Below are positions 47,054-56,106 of a DNA stretch of 64,000 nucleotides, in pieces. This DNA comes from an uncultured Sphingorhabdus sp. (GTDB lineage: Bacteria; Pseudomonadota; Alphaproteobacteria; Sphingomonadales; Sphingomonadaceae): assembly GCA_937873665.1 (NCBI GenBank), contig CALMYW010000394.1:434001-498000 (forward strand), given 5' to 3'. A program made the translations under genes and the position numbers. Within the stretch, counting starts at the first letter, position 1. Each line of letters begins with the position of its first letter. Under the pieces are notes generated by a model. That model did no database searches, was not told the DNA's origin, and worked only from the letters and a program-made list of their open reading frames with translations.

Positions 47054-48575
47054 CGGTCGTCGCCTCGGAGCGCATGATGCGAACAGCTTCTTCTGCGGTC
47101 GTCTCCCCGTCGCGCACAAGGCGGCGGGCGGCAGCGGCTAGGTTCGGGCTGTTGGCAAATACATGGCGGGCGATGATCGCTTCGTCGCCGCCATTGCCGA
47201 TATAGCGGCGGACGGTGTCATCAATCTTGATCGCCTCGAACACGCCGATGCGCCCCTGATAACCGCTATGCCCGCATTTCTCGCAGCCAACGGGCTTGTG
47301 GATCACACTGCCTGCATCCAGCCCCAGCAGCGCCGCAGCGCCCGCTTCTGCCTGCACAGGTTCACGACAATCGGGGCAGAGCCGCCGTACAAGCCTTTGC
47401 GCAACAACCGCGCGCAGTGTCGAGGCCAGCAGGAAGGGTTCGATCTTGAAATCGCGCATGCGGGTGATGGCGCCGATCGCATCGTTGGTGTGCACCGTCG
47501 ACAGGACTAGATGGCCGGTCAGCGCGGCCTGCACCGCGATCTCTGCCGTCTCCCGGTCGCGGATTTCGCCGACCATTACAACATCGGGGTCTTGCCGAAG
47601 GATAGCGCGCAGCCCTGCCGCAAATGTCATCCCGACCTTGGCATTGACCTGAGTCTGGCCGACGCCTTCGAAAGCATATTCGACCGGATCTTCAACGGTC
47701 AGGATGTTGCGCTTGCCATCGTTCAACTGTTTCAGGCAGGCATAGAGGGTGGTTGTCTTGCCCGAACCGGTAGGGCCGGTGACAAGGATGATGCCATTGG
47801 GTTCAGCCAGCGCGCTGGAAATTACCGCACGCGCATTGTCCGACATGCCGAGCAGATCGAGCGAGATGAAGGCATTGTCCTTATCAAGGATACGCAGCAC
47901 CACACGCTCACCGGCGCGGCTAGGCAAGGTCGATACGCGGACGTCGACCTGCTTGCCACCAAGCGTCAGACTTATGCGGCCGTCCTGCGGCACGCGCCGT
48001 TCGGCAATATCGAGCCGCGCCATGACCTTGATACGGCTGACGACCACAGGCGCAACATGCGGCGGCATGCGCAGCCGCTCCTGCAGCACGCCATCCTGCC
48101 GCATGCGCACGACAAGCCCGGTTTCATAAGGCTCGATATGGATATCGGAAACGCCCTGCCGGATCGCCTCGGCAATGATGCCGTTGATCAGGCGGATGAC
48201 TGGCGCATCGTCAGCGCTATCAAGCAAGTCGTCGGCACTGGGTAGGCCCGACACCAGCAGATCATCATCGGCATTGCCCGCCTCGATTGATCCGGCCATG
48301 GCCGCAGCGGTGCCGTCCATCGAATAATGGTCTGACAGGTGTCGATCAAACTCGGCGGGCTCGGCTATCTCGACATCGAACGGCATGGCGAGATAGCGAC
48401 GAACTTCAAGGAGATCGGCGGGATCGGCCCCGGCGCGCATCGCCACCTGAAGACGTCCCTCTTCACGCTTCAACAAAACGACGCCGCGCGATTTGGCAAA
48501 GGCATAAGGCAGGTCAAGCGGCATTGCGCCGGTATCCGGCTGGGTATCTTCACCAGATCCGCGCCCGATCTTCAT
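47046..48575 (-). CDS. gspE: Type II secretion ATPase GspE
   Basis: 509 residues. Walker A is TGPTGSGKTTT (about residue 268); Asp box GQTQVNAKVGMTFAAGLRAILRQDPDVVMVGEIRD region holds the Walker B motif; LVLSTVHTNDA is the His box. A tetracysteine zinc motif is present (CPDC near residue 400 and CEKC about 28 residues later). It energises pseudopilus extension. The start overlaps gspD's stop (ATGA). Operon order C-D-E-F is standard. Confidence 0.94.
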   Translation of the reverse strand: MKIGRGSGEDTQPDTGAMPLDLPYAFAKSRGVVLLKREEGRLQVAMRAGADPADLLEVRRYLAMPFDVEIAEPAEFDRHLSDHYSMDGTAAAMAGSIEAGNADDDLLVSGLPSADDLLDSADDAPVIRLINGIIAEAIRQGVSDIHIEPYETGLVVRMRQDGVLQERLRMPPHVAPVVVSRIKVMARLDIAERRVPQDGRISLTLGGKQVDVRVSTLPSRAGERVVLRILDKDNAFISLDLLGMSDNARAVISSALAEPNGIILVTGPTGSGKTTTLYACLKQLNDGKRNILTVEDPVEYAFEGVGQTQVNAKVGMTFAAGLRAILRQDPDVVMVGEIRDRETAEIAVQAALTGHLVLSTVHTNDAIGAITRMRDFKIEPFLLASTLRAVVAQRLVRRLCPDCREPVQAEAGAAALLGLDAGSVIHKPVGCEKCGHSGYQGRIGVFEAIKIDDTVRRYIGNGGDEAIIARHVFANSPNLAAAARRLVRDGETTAEEAVRIMRSEATTDA

Positions 48576-50737
48576 GGCTTGACCTCGGCTTCGGGTAACG
48601 GCTGGATTTCGCCGTCGGCAGGCCGCGTACGGTCAGTCGAAGCGCCGACCAACGTGTCGCCCGGCGCCAGCGTCGGCGCAACCGGAAGCGGCGCGCCCAT
48701 ATAGTCGCGGAACAGCTGGTCGATCGAAGGCTCCAAGTCCGGATTGCGATCAAGTTGCAGCCCGCGCACATAATCATAGCGGCGCGCTGTATGGACATCG
48801 CCGTCGGCCCTGCTGCGGATGATCGTTGGCCGGATGAACACCGTCAGGTTGGTCTTCCGCCTTGTGCGGCTCTTCGATTTGAACAATTCGCCGAGCAAGG
48901 GAATGTCCGAGAGTAGCGGGATTTTCTCGATCGTCCGGCGCTCGTCATCATTGAGCAGCCCGCCAATTGCGAGGATCTGCCCATCGCCAACGGTCAGCGT
49001 GGTTTCAAATTCGCGCTTGTTGAAGATGAGGTCGGATGATCGGTTCGACACGGGGCCAGCAACGCTCGACACCTCCTGTTTGACGAACAGCTTCACTTCA
49101 CCCTGCTGGTTGACCTGCGGCATCACCTCCAGTTTGATGCCTACCTCTTTTCGCTGCACAGTGCGGAAGGCATTGTCGAAATTGTCGGACAGCGCCTCGC
49201 CCGTGGTAATCGGCACATCCTGCCCGACGAGGAACTTCGCTTTCTGATTGTTCAGCGTCACGATATGCGGCGTCGCAAGAATGTTGGATTCGGTGTCGTT
49301 CTGGACGGCGTTGATGATCGTCCCGAAAATCGCATCTGCACCGATATCGAGGGCGAAGCCGCCAAAGCCGCCGGTGGCATTCAGGATCGACTGCGCCGCC
49401 GCTTGTTGCAGGCTATCGCCCAGCGGGCTGCGCGAAGTGGTGGTCGTGACATTACCATTCACCGTGGTCGTTTGGGTCGCAAGCTCCTCTGCCGCAATCG
49501 CACCGCCAATGGTCAAAATGCTGGGTACTGCGTTTGAATAGTTGGTGGCTGCGAAAGGCGCATCCTTGCCACCGATCAGGAACTGCACGCCAAGCCGCTT
49601 TGCCGCATCATTGCCGATCTCAACAACGATCGCCTCAACCAATACCTGTTGTGGGCGGGAGTCGAGCTGGCGGATGAGTTCGCCCAGCATCTTTTGCATA
49701 TCCGGGCTGGCCGCAATGATGATCGCATTGGTGCCTTCATAGCGGCTGACGACAATCTTGCCGCGACCACCCAGCGCACTCGCGGTGCCAGTGACAGAAA
49801 CGGGAGCCGAAGCGGCGGCGGCCGGTGCAGATCCTTCACCTGCAGCAGCCCCGCTGTTTTGTACCGGTTGCACAGCCGGAATGGCCGAAGCTGCACTCTC
49901 CCCAATCAGCGACTGGATCGTGGGCAGCAGCGTTTCGGCATTGGCATATTCGAGCTGATAGACGCGGATTTCAGCTCCCGATTCCGCCCGCTTGTCGAGC
50001 TCCTTCGCCATCGAAGCAAATCTAGAAACCGAAGTGGGATCGCCGCGTAAAGCAATGGCATTGCTCGAATCTATCGGCACAACAGTAACGGGCGGGCGGG
50101 CGCCTTCACCGGCGACGCCCTGCCCTGCCAGCCCTTGCAGCGCGCTTGCGATCTCGCGTGCTCCGGCATTGTCGAGCGCGACAATCTGCGTTGCGGCACT
50201 GTCGCGATCGATCTGACGGACGAGGTCGCGGATGCGACGGATATTGTCGGCATAGTCCGCCACGACCAGGCTGTTGGCGTTGCGGTTGGCGGTAATCGAT
50301 CCCTCGCGACTGATCAACGGGCGCAGGGTTTCAACCGCAGCTGGTGCGTCAATCGAGCGCAGCCGGAATACTTCGGTGACGAACTGGCTGGCGGGGGCAG
50401 AGGCCGAACCGACGCGCGTGGGTTGGGTCGCCGCGCCATCGGCTTGTTGGACGCGATAGCCACCGCCACGCAGCGGAATGGCGACCAGCCCGTTGGCCCG
50501 CAATGTCGAAAGGAACACCTCGAAATATTCAGACCGGCTGAGCGAACGGTCGGTGACAACCGAAACCTTCCCCTGCACCCTGCTATCGACGATGAAAGTC
50601 TGGCCGGTGACGCGCGCGGCGTCCTGAACGAAGGCACGGATATCCGCGTCGCGGACGTTCAGGATGTGCTGCGCCTGCAACGAGGTCGACGCCAGCAGCG
50701 TTGCGAGCGACAGGGCAAGGAAAGGCTTCTTCATCAT
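48572..50737 (-). CDS. gspD: Type II secretion outer membrane secretin GspD
   Basis: 721 residues. There is a signal peptide (LALSLATLLASTSLQAQ), an N0 domain (HILNVRDADIRAFVQDAARV), N1-N3 repeats (VVADYADNIRRIRDLVRQID; PVTVVPIDSSNAIALRGD; VSRYEGTNAIIIAASPDMQK) and the secretin core (DVPITTGEALSDN, VGIKLEVMPQVNQQG, ILAIGGLLNDDERRT). It forms the outer membrane channel. No pilotin (GspS) gene is present; the C-terminus lacks an obvious S-domain. Confidence 0.94.
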   Translation of the reverse strand: MMKKPFLALSLATLLASTSLQAQHILNVRDADIRAFVQDAARVTGQTFIVDSRVQGKVSVVTDRSLSRSEYFEVFLSTLRANGLVAIPLRGGGYRVQQADGAATQPTRVGSASAPASQFVTEVFRLRSIDAPAAVETLRPLISREGSITANRNANSLVVADYADNIRRIRDLVRQIDRDSAATQIVALDNAGAREIASALQGLAGQGVAGEGARPPVTVVPIDSSNAIALRGDPTSVSRFASMAKELDKRAESGAEIRVYQLEYANAETLLPTIQSLIGESAASAIPAVQPVQNSGAAAGEGSAPAAAASAPVSVTGTASALGGRGKIVVSRYEGTNAIIIAASPDMQKMLGELIRQLDSRPQQVLVEAIVVEIGNDAAKRLGVQFLIGGKDAPFAATNYSNAVPSILTIGGAIAAEELATQTTTVNGNVTTTTSRSPLGDSLQQAAAQSILNATGGFGGFALDIGADAIFGTIINAVQNDTESNILATPHIVTLNNQKAKFLVGQDVPITTGEALSDNFDNAFRTVQRKEVGIKLEVMPQVNQQGEVKLFVKQEVSSVAGPVSNRSSDLIFNKREFETTLTVGDGQILAIGGLLNDDERRTIEKIPLLSDIPLLGELFKSKSRTRRKTNLTVFIRPTIIRSRADGDVHTARRYDYVRGLQLDRNPDLEPSIDQLFRDYMGAPLPVAPTLAPGDTLVGASTDRTRPADGEIQPLPEAEVKP

Positions 50738-51555
50738 TGTTCCAGAATGAGGGCGACTGGCAGCTTTTGCGCGCCGCGTTCGATTTCGAGGGTCAGGCGG
50801 GCACCGGGTCGCAGTTGCGCTGCAAGTTCGGCGGCGGCCGCAATTGGTCGACCATTGACCGAGGTTATTACGTCGCCTTTTTGCAACCCGGCTGCGGAGA
50901 GCATCGTCCCGTCATCCTTGGCCGATACGACCAAGCCAGTGACTTTGCCCCCTTCATTGCGGGGTGTGAGACCGATGGATTGTTGAAGTGTCTGCGCGTT
51001 CAGCTTAGCCGTCGGCTCGCTCTTCAACTCGGGAGTTGGTGCTGGGGTGTCAGGCGTAACATTTTCGGCTGGCACCGACTGGTCGATATAGAGTTTTTCG
51101 AGAACGCCATTGTTACTGATAACCACATGATCGAACGCGACCGCGTGCAGCGTCGCGCCGGGCATGATCGTTTCACCAACCGACCAGCTATTCTGAACGC
51201 CATCTGCGCCAGCGATAATCGCAGACCCGCCGCCCGATGCTTCGTTGGTGCGAATGCCAAACAAGGTCAGCGGCAAGGAGGTGACGACTTCCGAATCGGC
51301 AGCGACTTGTGCGGTGCGGAAAAAGGGATCGAAACCACCGAACAAAGCCGCCCGTTCAGCGGCGGGGACAACATTGACCGGACTGGGCCGCCAATCACCG
51401 ACCAGGGCAATCGGGGTGATCAGCGCCCAAAACAAACGGGCGGCCTGAATTGCGGCGAATACAAGCGCGAGGCCGACAACAGCGTCAGTTGGCGTAACGC
51501 GACGTAACGCCAAAACCAAGCTGTCAGCAGCCCATTGCAGCAAACCCCGTGTCAT
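50734..51555 (-). CDS. gspC: Type II secretion protein GspC
   Basis: 273 residues. One membrane segment (VVGLALVFAAIQAARLFWALI), then the HR domain (TLFGIRTNEASGGGSAIIAGADGVQNSWSVGETIMPGATL region), a Pro-rich linker, and a C-terminal PDZ domain (MLSAAGLQKGDVITSVNGRPI). GspC links the inner-membrane platform to GspD and helps choose substrates. It is the first gene of the operon gspCDEFGHIJKLMNO. CAGGAG lies 7 bases upstream, and a tandem Pho-box-like array is 38-77 bases upstream of the ATG. Confidence 0.93.
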   Translation of the reverse strand: MTRGLLQWAADSLVLALRRVTPTDAVVGLALVFAAIQAARLFWALITPIALVGDWRPSPVNVVPAAERAALFGGFDPFFRTAQVAADSEVVTSLPLTLFGIRTNEASGGGSAIIAGADGVQNSWSVGETIMPGATLHAVAFDHVVISNNGVLEKLYIDQSVPAENVTPDTPAPTPELKSEPTAKLNAQTLQQSIGLTPRNEGGKVTGLVVSAKDDGTMLSAAGLQKGDVITSVNGRPIAAAAELAAQLRPGARLTLEIERGAQKLPVALILEQ

Positions 51556-51592
51556 CGATTCTCCTGTACCGAGTCGGCGTTAGGCTGACCAG

Positions 51593-51632
51593 AAGACAGT
51601 TCGATGACTTTTGGGTTTCATTTTTATGACAG
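51593..51632 (-). promoter_or_regulatory. Tandem Pho boxes (four 11-base direct repeats) ahead of the gsp operon
   Basis: Read on the - strand, half-sites lie exactly 11 bases apart: CTGTCAT (51632-51626), ATGAAAC (51621-51615), AAGTCAT (51610-51604) and CTGTCTT (51599-51593). The first is a perfect consensus and the last 6 of 7; with the AAAA spacer the first 18 bases are very close to the E. coli consensus. They sit directly after the receptor terminator and before gspC. Confidence 0.78.
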
Positions 51633-51642
51633 ACATTAAGAG

Positions 51643-51670
51643 GAAAGGCAGCCGGTGTGAGGGCTGCCCT
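51643..51670 (-). terminator. Terminator after the second TonB receptor gene
   Basis: On the - strand GGCAGCC and GGCTGCC (51668-51662 and 51653-51647) form a stem with an 8-base loop, followed by TTTCCTCTT. It begins about 15 bases after the receptor stop and separates that operon from the gsp promoter. Confidence 0.75.
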
Positions 51671-51684
51671 TCAACTAACGATAT

Positions 51685-54405
51685 TTAGAACTTCACCGTG
51701 ACGCTGGCCGAATAGCTGGTCCCGACATCATAGCTGTTGATGTTGAGAACCGAATCCCCCAGCCGCTGCTGTTCGCGATAATCGGTACCGGTCAGGTTGC
51801 GGCCTTCCAGCTTGAACTCCAGTTCCTTGCCGGCAATCTTCAGGCCCTGGCGCAAGATGAGGTCGAGGCGCAAACCCGGGCGCTCGATATAGTCGGGCGA
51901 CAGGTTAGGGCCGCGGTTGGTGGCACGCGGGCTGGTGTAGGTAATCAGCAACGACTGCTGCGACAGTTTCTCGGTATCCTCAAGGCTGAGCTGCAGGTTG
52001 ACCAGATGTTTTGACTGCCCCGTCAGGCGCAATTTGCGGCTGGTATCGAACACCGTCGATGCAGGCACAGAATTGGGCGCGCTCGAAAAACTGACTGTCG
52101 TATCATTGGCACCGATTTTGATCTCGGAATCCGAATAGGTGTAGTTCGCCACCACTGCGAGACGGCGGTTGAGCCAGAAATCACCACCCAAAGTTTCGAG
52201 CGGGAAATATTTCTGGGTTTCGATTTCCACACCGTACAACGTCGCTTTCGGCGCATTGGCAAAACTGGTGAAGAAGCTCGAGCCGACCTGCACCGCCACG
52301 CTTTCAATCGGGTTGGTGATATCCTTCCAGAAGCCTGCGATCGAGAAACGCTGGTCGCGATCGAAATACCATTCGTATCGCGCCTCGACATTGGTCAGTT
52401 CCGAATCCTGCAGATACTGGTTGCCAAAGAAGGTGCGGCCGGAATCGGTGTCGCGATAGGGCTGCGGCGCAAGTTCGCGGAACTGCGGGCGCGCAATGGT
52501 ACGCGAACCGGCAAGGCGAAGCTGCATGTCTTCGGCAAAGTTCCAGGTGATTGTCCCGGCTGGCAGGAAGTAATCATTGTTGAGATCGGTGCGCGGCGCT
52601 GGCGTTAAGCCGAACAGCGCGGTCGGTTGAACAAACTGCTTGCCGTCTTCATAACGCACGCCGGCGTTCAACATCACGCCATCGACCGGTTCGATTTCGA
52701 GCATGGCGTATCCGGCATGCACCTTCAGACCAGCGGTAAAGGCCGCCGAGCCGAGGCCACCCGTGGTTTCGGTCAACAACACATTGTAGCTGTAAACATT
52801 GTAGTCGCTCAGCAGATAATCGATGCGCTGTTGCGTCACCGCCGGGTTGAGCGCCGAGGAAGGCTGGAACTGGAAATCGCGGCGGATCGAGTCACGGCTA
52901 TTGTCATAATAGGCATAGCCCGCCGAAAGGGTCAGTGGATATTCGGTGGGCAGCTTATAGGCCACATCCGCTCCACCAGCCCAAACGGCATCTTCGAGCT
53001 CGCTGAATGCGATAAAAGCATCCTGACCAGGCGAACGCAGGTCGTTCACATAATCCTGAAACGCCTCACTATAGACATAGCTGTACGAGCGCTCATAGGG
53101 CGCGTCGCGCTGCGACTTGGCATAGGTGCCGCGCAGGTCGAGCGAGAGATCGCCAAACTTGAATTCGCCGATGATCTGGCTGTCAAACAACTGGCGTTCG
53201 AACCAGCTGGTGATGCCTGTCTGGATCGTTGCGTCGGGGCGGGTCGGGCTGGGTCCTACAGTGTCGAAGTTATTACCCAGAGCTACCCGCGCCTCTTTCA
53301 GTGTGTCGCGGATGAACAGATTGTTGAAGCGGATTTTGTGCTCGCCAAATTGCAGGCCTAGGCCAATCATGCCATTGAGGATGATGCGGTTTTCGGTCGA
53401 CAGATAGTCGAAATCGCGAGCGGGTTCGAGGAACGAGCTGCCATTGGCAGTTGATACGTTACCGAACTGTTGCATCCCGCTGCGCGTGCGCCAGTTGTTG
53501 TTGTAACCGGCAATGGCAATGACACCCAGATCGACAGCGCCCAGCTCGAAGGTCTTGCCCATCGCGATGTCGCCGCTGATGTTCGGCTGGATATCCAGGT
53601 TGCGCTGGATCACATTGGTGCGCGAATTGCTGAGGCTGGCGGTGATTTCCTGCACATCGGCTACGCTGAATTGCGAGCCTGCCAAGATACGATTGCCGGT
53701 GGCCAGAGCATTTGCAAAAGCCCCCTTGGGCGAGCGTTCACCGCTGTCATAACCGGTCCAGTCACCGCGGCTACCAAAATAGGTGTAACCGACTTCGAAG
53801 GTGGTCTCGGTATCACCGCCGATGCCGAAACCGACATCGAAGAAGCCTTCCGACGGTGCATTTTTGGTGGTCAGGTTGATCACACCGCCGCCAAATTCGC
53901 CGGGATAGTCGGCGGAATAGCTCTTCTGAACTACGGTCGATGCAAGGATGCTGGTCGGGAAGAGATCGAGCGGAATAACGCGACGCAGCGGCTCCGGCGA
54001 CGGCAGGGGCGAGCCATTGAGCAGTGCGAGCGAATAGCGCTCACCCAGTCCGCGCACATAGACGAATTTGCCGCCGACAACCGAAAGACCGGTGACGCGT
54101 TGCAGGGCACCTGCGACTTCACCTTCACCCGTGCGGGCGATATCCGCCGCCGACAACACCGATACGACTTCGGGCGTCGCGCGGATCACATTGGGAATAT
54201 AGCGACCCTGGACAACAATCTCCTGTCCTTCGCCGCTATCGGCACCCGGACCTGAAATTTCGACCTCTTCCTCTGCAGGCTGGGTCTCCTCAACTGCCGG
54301 AGCAGCCTCTTCCGCCGCCTCTGGCTGTGTGACATCCTGCGCAAGCGCCGCCGGAGCGACCAGTGCGGAAGTGAGCAGCAATGTGGTGCCGAATATGCGT
54401 TTCAT
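51685..54405 (-). CDS. TonB-dependent receptor next to the type II secretion operon
   Basis: 906 residues. Signal peptide (TTLLLTSALVAPAALAQ), an acidic Glu/Pro-rich stretch, a TonB box-like GQEIVVQGRY, a plug with VGGKFVYVRGLGERYSLALLNG, and a barrel ending in TSYSASVTVKF. The VRGLGERY plug type is frequent in alphaproteobacteria. Upstream in the same direction is the lipoprotein gene, 81 bases away across a hairpin; downstream is gsp. The lipoprotein-receptor-gsp order recalls the elpS locus of Caulobacter crescentus as I remember it, which suggests a joint role in phosphate scavenging. Confidence 0.92.
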   Translation of the reverse strand: MKRIFGTTLLLTSALVAPAALAQDVTQPEAAEEAAPAVEETQPAEEEVEISGPGADSGEGQEIVVQGRYIPNVIRATPEVVSVLSAADIARTGEGEVAGALQRVTGLSVVGGKFVYVRGLGERYSLALLNGSPLPSPEPLRRVIPLDLFPTSILASTVVQKSYSADYPGEFGGGVINLTTKNAPSEGFFDVGFGIGGDTETTFEVGYTYFGSRGDWTGYDSGERSPKGAFANALATGNRILAGSQFSVADVQEITASLSNSRTNVIQRNLDIQPNISGDIAMGKTFELGAVDLGVIAIAGYNNNWRTRSGMQQFGNVSTANGSSFLEPARDFDYLSTENRIILNGMIGLGLQFGEHKIRFNNLFIRDTLKEARVALGNNFDTVGPSPTRPDATIQTGITSWFERQLFDSQIIGEFKFGDLSLDLRGTYAKSQRDAPYERSYSYVYSEAFQDYVNDLRSPGQDAFIAFSELEDAVWAGGADVAYKLPTEYPLTLSAGYAYYDNSRDSIRRDFQFQPSSALNPAVTQQRIDYLLSDYNVYSYNVLLTETTGGLGSAAFTAGLKVHAGYAMLEIEPVDGVMLNAGVRYEDGKQFVQPTALFGLTPAPRTDLNNDYFLPAGTITWNFAEDMQLRLAGSRTIARPQFRELAPQPYRDTDSGRTFFGNQYLQDSELTNVEARYEWYFDRDQRFSIAGFWKDITNPIESVAVQVGSSFFTSFANAPKATLYGVEIETQKYFPLETLGGDFWLNRRLAVVANYTYSDSEIKIGANDTTVSFSSAPNSVPASTVFDTSRKLRLTGQSKHLVNLQLSLEDTEKLSQQSLLITYTSPRATNRGPNLSPDYIERPGLRLDLILRQGLKIAGKELEFKLEGRNLTGTDYREQQRLGDSVLNINSYDVGTSYSASVTVKF

Positions 54406-54434
54406 GATCTTTGGGTGCCCTGATTATTTAGAAA

Positions 54435-54465
54435 AAGGGGCGGCGACATTAAGGCGCCGCCCCTT
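54435..54465 (-). terminator. GC-rich hairpin between lipoprotein and receptor genes
   Basis: AAGGGGCGGCG (54435-54445) and CGCCGCCCCTT (54455-54465) pair perfectly over 11 bp with a 9-base loop. On the - strand it is followed by TTTTTCTAAATA, so it works as a terminator after the lipoprotein gene. Only 80 bases separate the genes, so partial readthrough may set the lipoprotein-to-receptor ratio. Confidence 0.85.
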
Positions 54466-54486
54466 TGGGATTAACGATGCGCTAGC

Positions 54487-56001
54487 TTAGCCTGCGGCCG
54501 GGATTTCAAGGCACGAGGCCTGACCCGGAAGGCCGCACGCCCAACCCGACCACCAGTTGGTCGTGCTGTCGCGGACCGCGCCGATATAGGCCCGGTTGAT
54601 CAGGTAGCTGGCGAGGCCTGCTGCCGCGAAGGGCGAGACTGCATTTTCATTGGCGCCGTTGATGAAGGTGCCCGAAAGCGTCGAGGTGCCGTTGGCGGTG
54701 TTGTTGGTGCCAGCAGCGAAAATGGCCTGCACCTGCGCACCGGTCACGTCGGCATCATCGGGGAAAGCCGTCGCACACGACATGAACACCGAGTTGAACA
54801 CCGGCGGACCGTCCTCATCCTGCGCAGCGTTCGCAGCCTGCACTGTCGACGCGCCATCGATATCGATGCAACGCGGGCTGCCCGTCATGATGCCGTTGAC
54901 GAACGAATAGTCACCACCGCCGCGGAGCAGCAGGGTCGTATTGCGTCCGGTCTGGCCGATGAAAGTGAAGTTCGCAAAGCGGACATCGGTACGCGGCAGG
55001 CGGGTGTCGTTGCCCGAAGAGTCGGCTTCGACGATATGGTCACCACCGTCGGTGCGCTGCAGCACGATGATATCCTGCAGGGCAGCCTTGAAGCCCGAGT
55101 CAACGTCGAGCGAATCATCGTCATTGCCGGTCAGAACAAGGTTGCGACCGTTTACGCGTCCACCAAACCATTCGATGCCGTCGTCAGAGCTGTTGTGCAC
55201 CTGGACATTTTCGAAGATCGTGCCAGCGCCCACGCCGGCCATGGTGATGCCGTTGAGTTCGTTGTTGGTATCCACACGGAAGCCCGGATAGCGAACCTGC
55301 AGATAGCGGATGGTGCCGCTATTGTCGTTCGGCGATGCACCGCCATAGATCGAGCCGCTGGTGCCTTCGACCGGAGCGACGCAGCCCACGGTGCCGCCAG
55401 TCGCAGCAGCATCAGCGCAATCGGCAATCGGCGCACGGCCAAGAATAACAAGACCACCCCATTCGCCGATGCTCGAAGCGGTTGAGGTGCCCAACACGTT
55501 GTTGCGGCTGGTCATGACGACCGGGCGGGTCGCAGAACCGTCGACATTCAGTTGCGAGCCGCGATTGACGACCATGAAGTCAGCGCCCGATGCGCCGAAG
55601 ATGGTGACGCCTGCGTCGATCGTGAGAACGCCTGAAACAGCGCCTGCGATTGGAGCATTCGGGTCGGCACCCAGATCCTGGCCAACCTGCACTTTGCCAT
55701 TGAGCGAGTAGATCGTGCCCGCAAGGTTCTGCAGGCGAAGCGCGCCGGTGATGGTACCCGAAATCTGGCAGTTGCGGCGATTGGCGATCGTGCCCGCATC
55801 GACTGTTCCCGAGGGGCAGCTGGCCGCAGGGCCTGTCGGCGGCGGGGGAGGCGGCGGCGGCGGGGGCGGAGCAACGACTGGCGGCGGCACCACCACAATG
55901 CTGCCGTCGCCGGGCGAAGCGATATCATCGGCACCGCAAGCCGACAGCAGGCCTGCTGCTGCCGTTGCATAAACTATCCCACGCAATTTCGGGTCTATCA
56001 T
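54487..56001 (-). CDS. Surface lipoprotein with polyproline linker and beta-helix-like body, candidate type II secretion substrate
   Basis: 504 residues from the ATG at 56001, with GGAG 8 bases upstream. Lipobox AAGLLSAC (Cys at residue 22), then a linker with 11 consecutive Pro. The body is repetitive with parallel-beta-helix-like stretches (GTITGALRLQNLAGTIYSLNG, GVTIFGASGADFMVVNRGSQLNVDG, SSDDGIEWFGGRVNGRNLVLTGNDDDSLDVDSG pieces). Several Cys occur near the C-terminus (WACGLPGQASCLE). No hydrolase motif is clear. Position (next to receptor and gsp) and a strong Pho-box array upstream recall ElpS, a T2SS-secreted lipoprotein of Caulobacter; homology itself was not tested. Confidence 0.72.
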   Translation of the reverse strand: MIDPKLRGIVYATAAAGLLSACGADDIASPGDGSIVVVPPPVVAPPPPPPPPPPPTGPAASCPSGTVDAGTIANRRNCQISGTITGALRLQNLAGTIYSLNGKVQVGQDLGADPNAPIAGAVSGVLTIDAGVTIFGASGADFMVVNRGSQLNVDGSATRPVVMTSRNNVLGTSTASSIGEWGGLVILGRAPIADCADAAATGGTVGCVAPVEGTSGSIYGGASPNDNSGTIRYLQVRYPGFRVDTNNELNGITMAGVGAGTIFENVQVHNSSDDGIEWFGGRVNGRNLVLTGNDDDSLDVDSGFKAALQDIIVLQRTDGGDHIVEADSSGNDTRLPRTDVRFANFTFIGQTGRNTTLLLRGGGDYSFVNGIMTGSPRCIDIDGASTVQAANAAQDEDGPPVFNSVFMSCATAFPDDADVTGAQVQAIFAAGTNNTANGTSTLSGTFINGANENAVSPFAAAGLASYLINRAYIGAVRDSTTNWWSGWACGLPGQASCLEIPAAG

Positions 56002-56064
56002 TCTGATTCTCCGCAATAAACCTTACCCAGAACGGGCATTGAGACTTGCGGGCGCGAATCAAAA

Positions 56065-56094
56065 GGGCCCCCACCGGTCTTCGGTGAAGGCCCC
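56065..56094 (-). terminator. Hairpin in the leader of the lipoprotein gene
   Basis: GGGCC...CACCG (56065-56076) pairs with CGGTG...GGCCCC (56082-56094); on the - strand TTTT follows at 56064-56061. It could end transcription of the upstream small gene (stop at 56216). It also lies just after a candidate -10 of the Pho-controlled promoter, so it would fold at the very start of that transcript, an arrangement that may act as an attenuator. Confidence 0.6.
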
Positions 56095-56106
56095 TAGAAT
56101 ATGCAT

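Noticed and set aside
51593..51632. Direct repeats as CRISPR or iteron array
   Set aside because: Repeats are only 7 bases with 4-base spacers, diverge as binding sites do, and no cas or replication gene is present.
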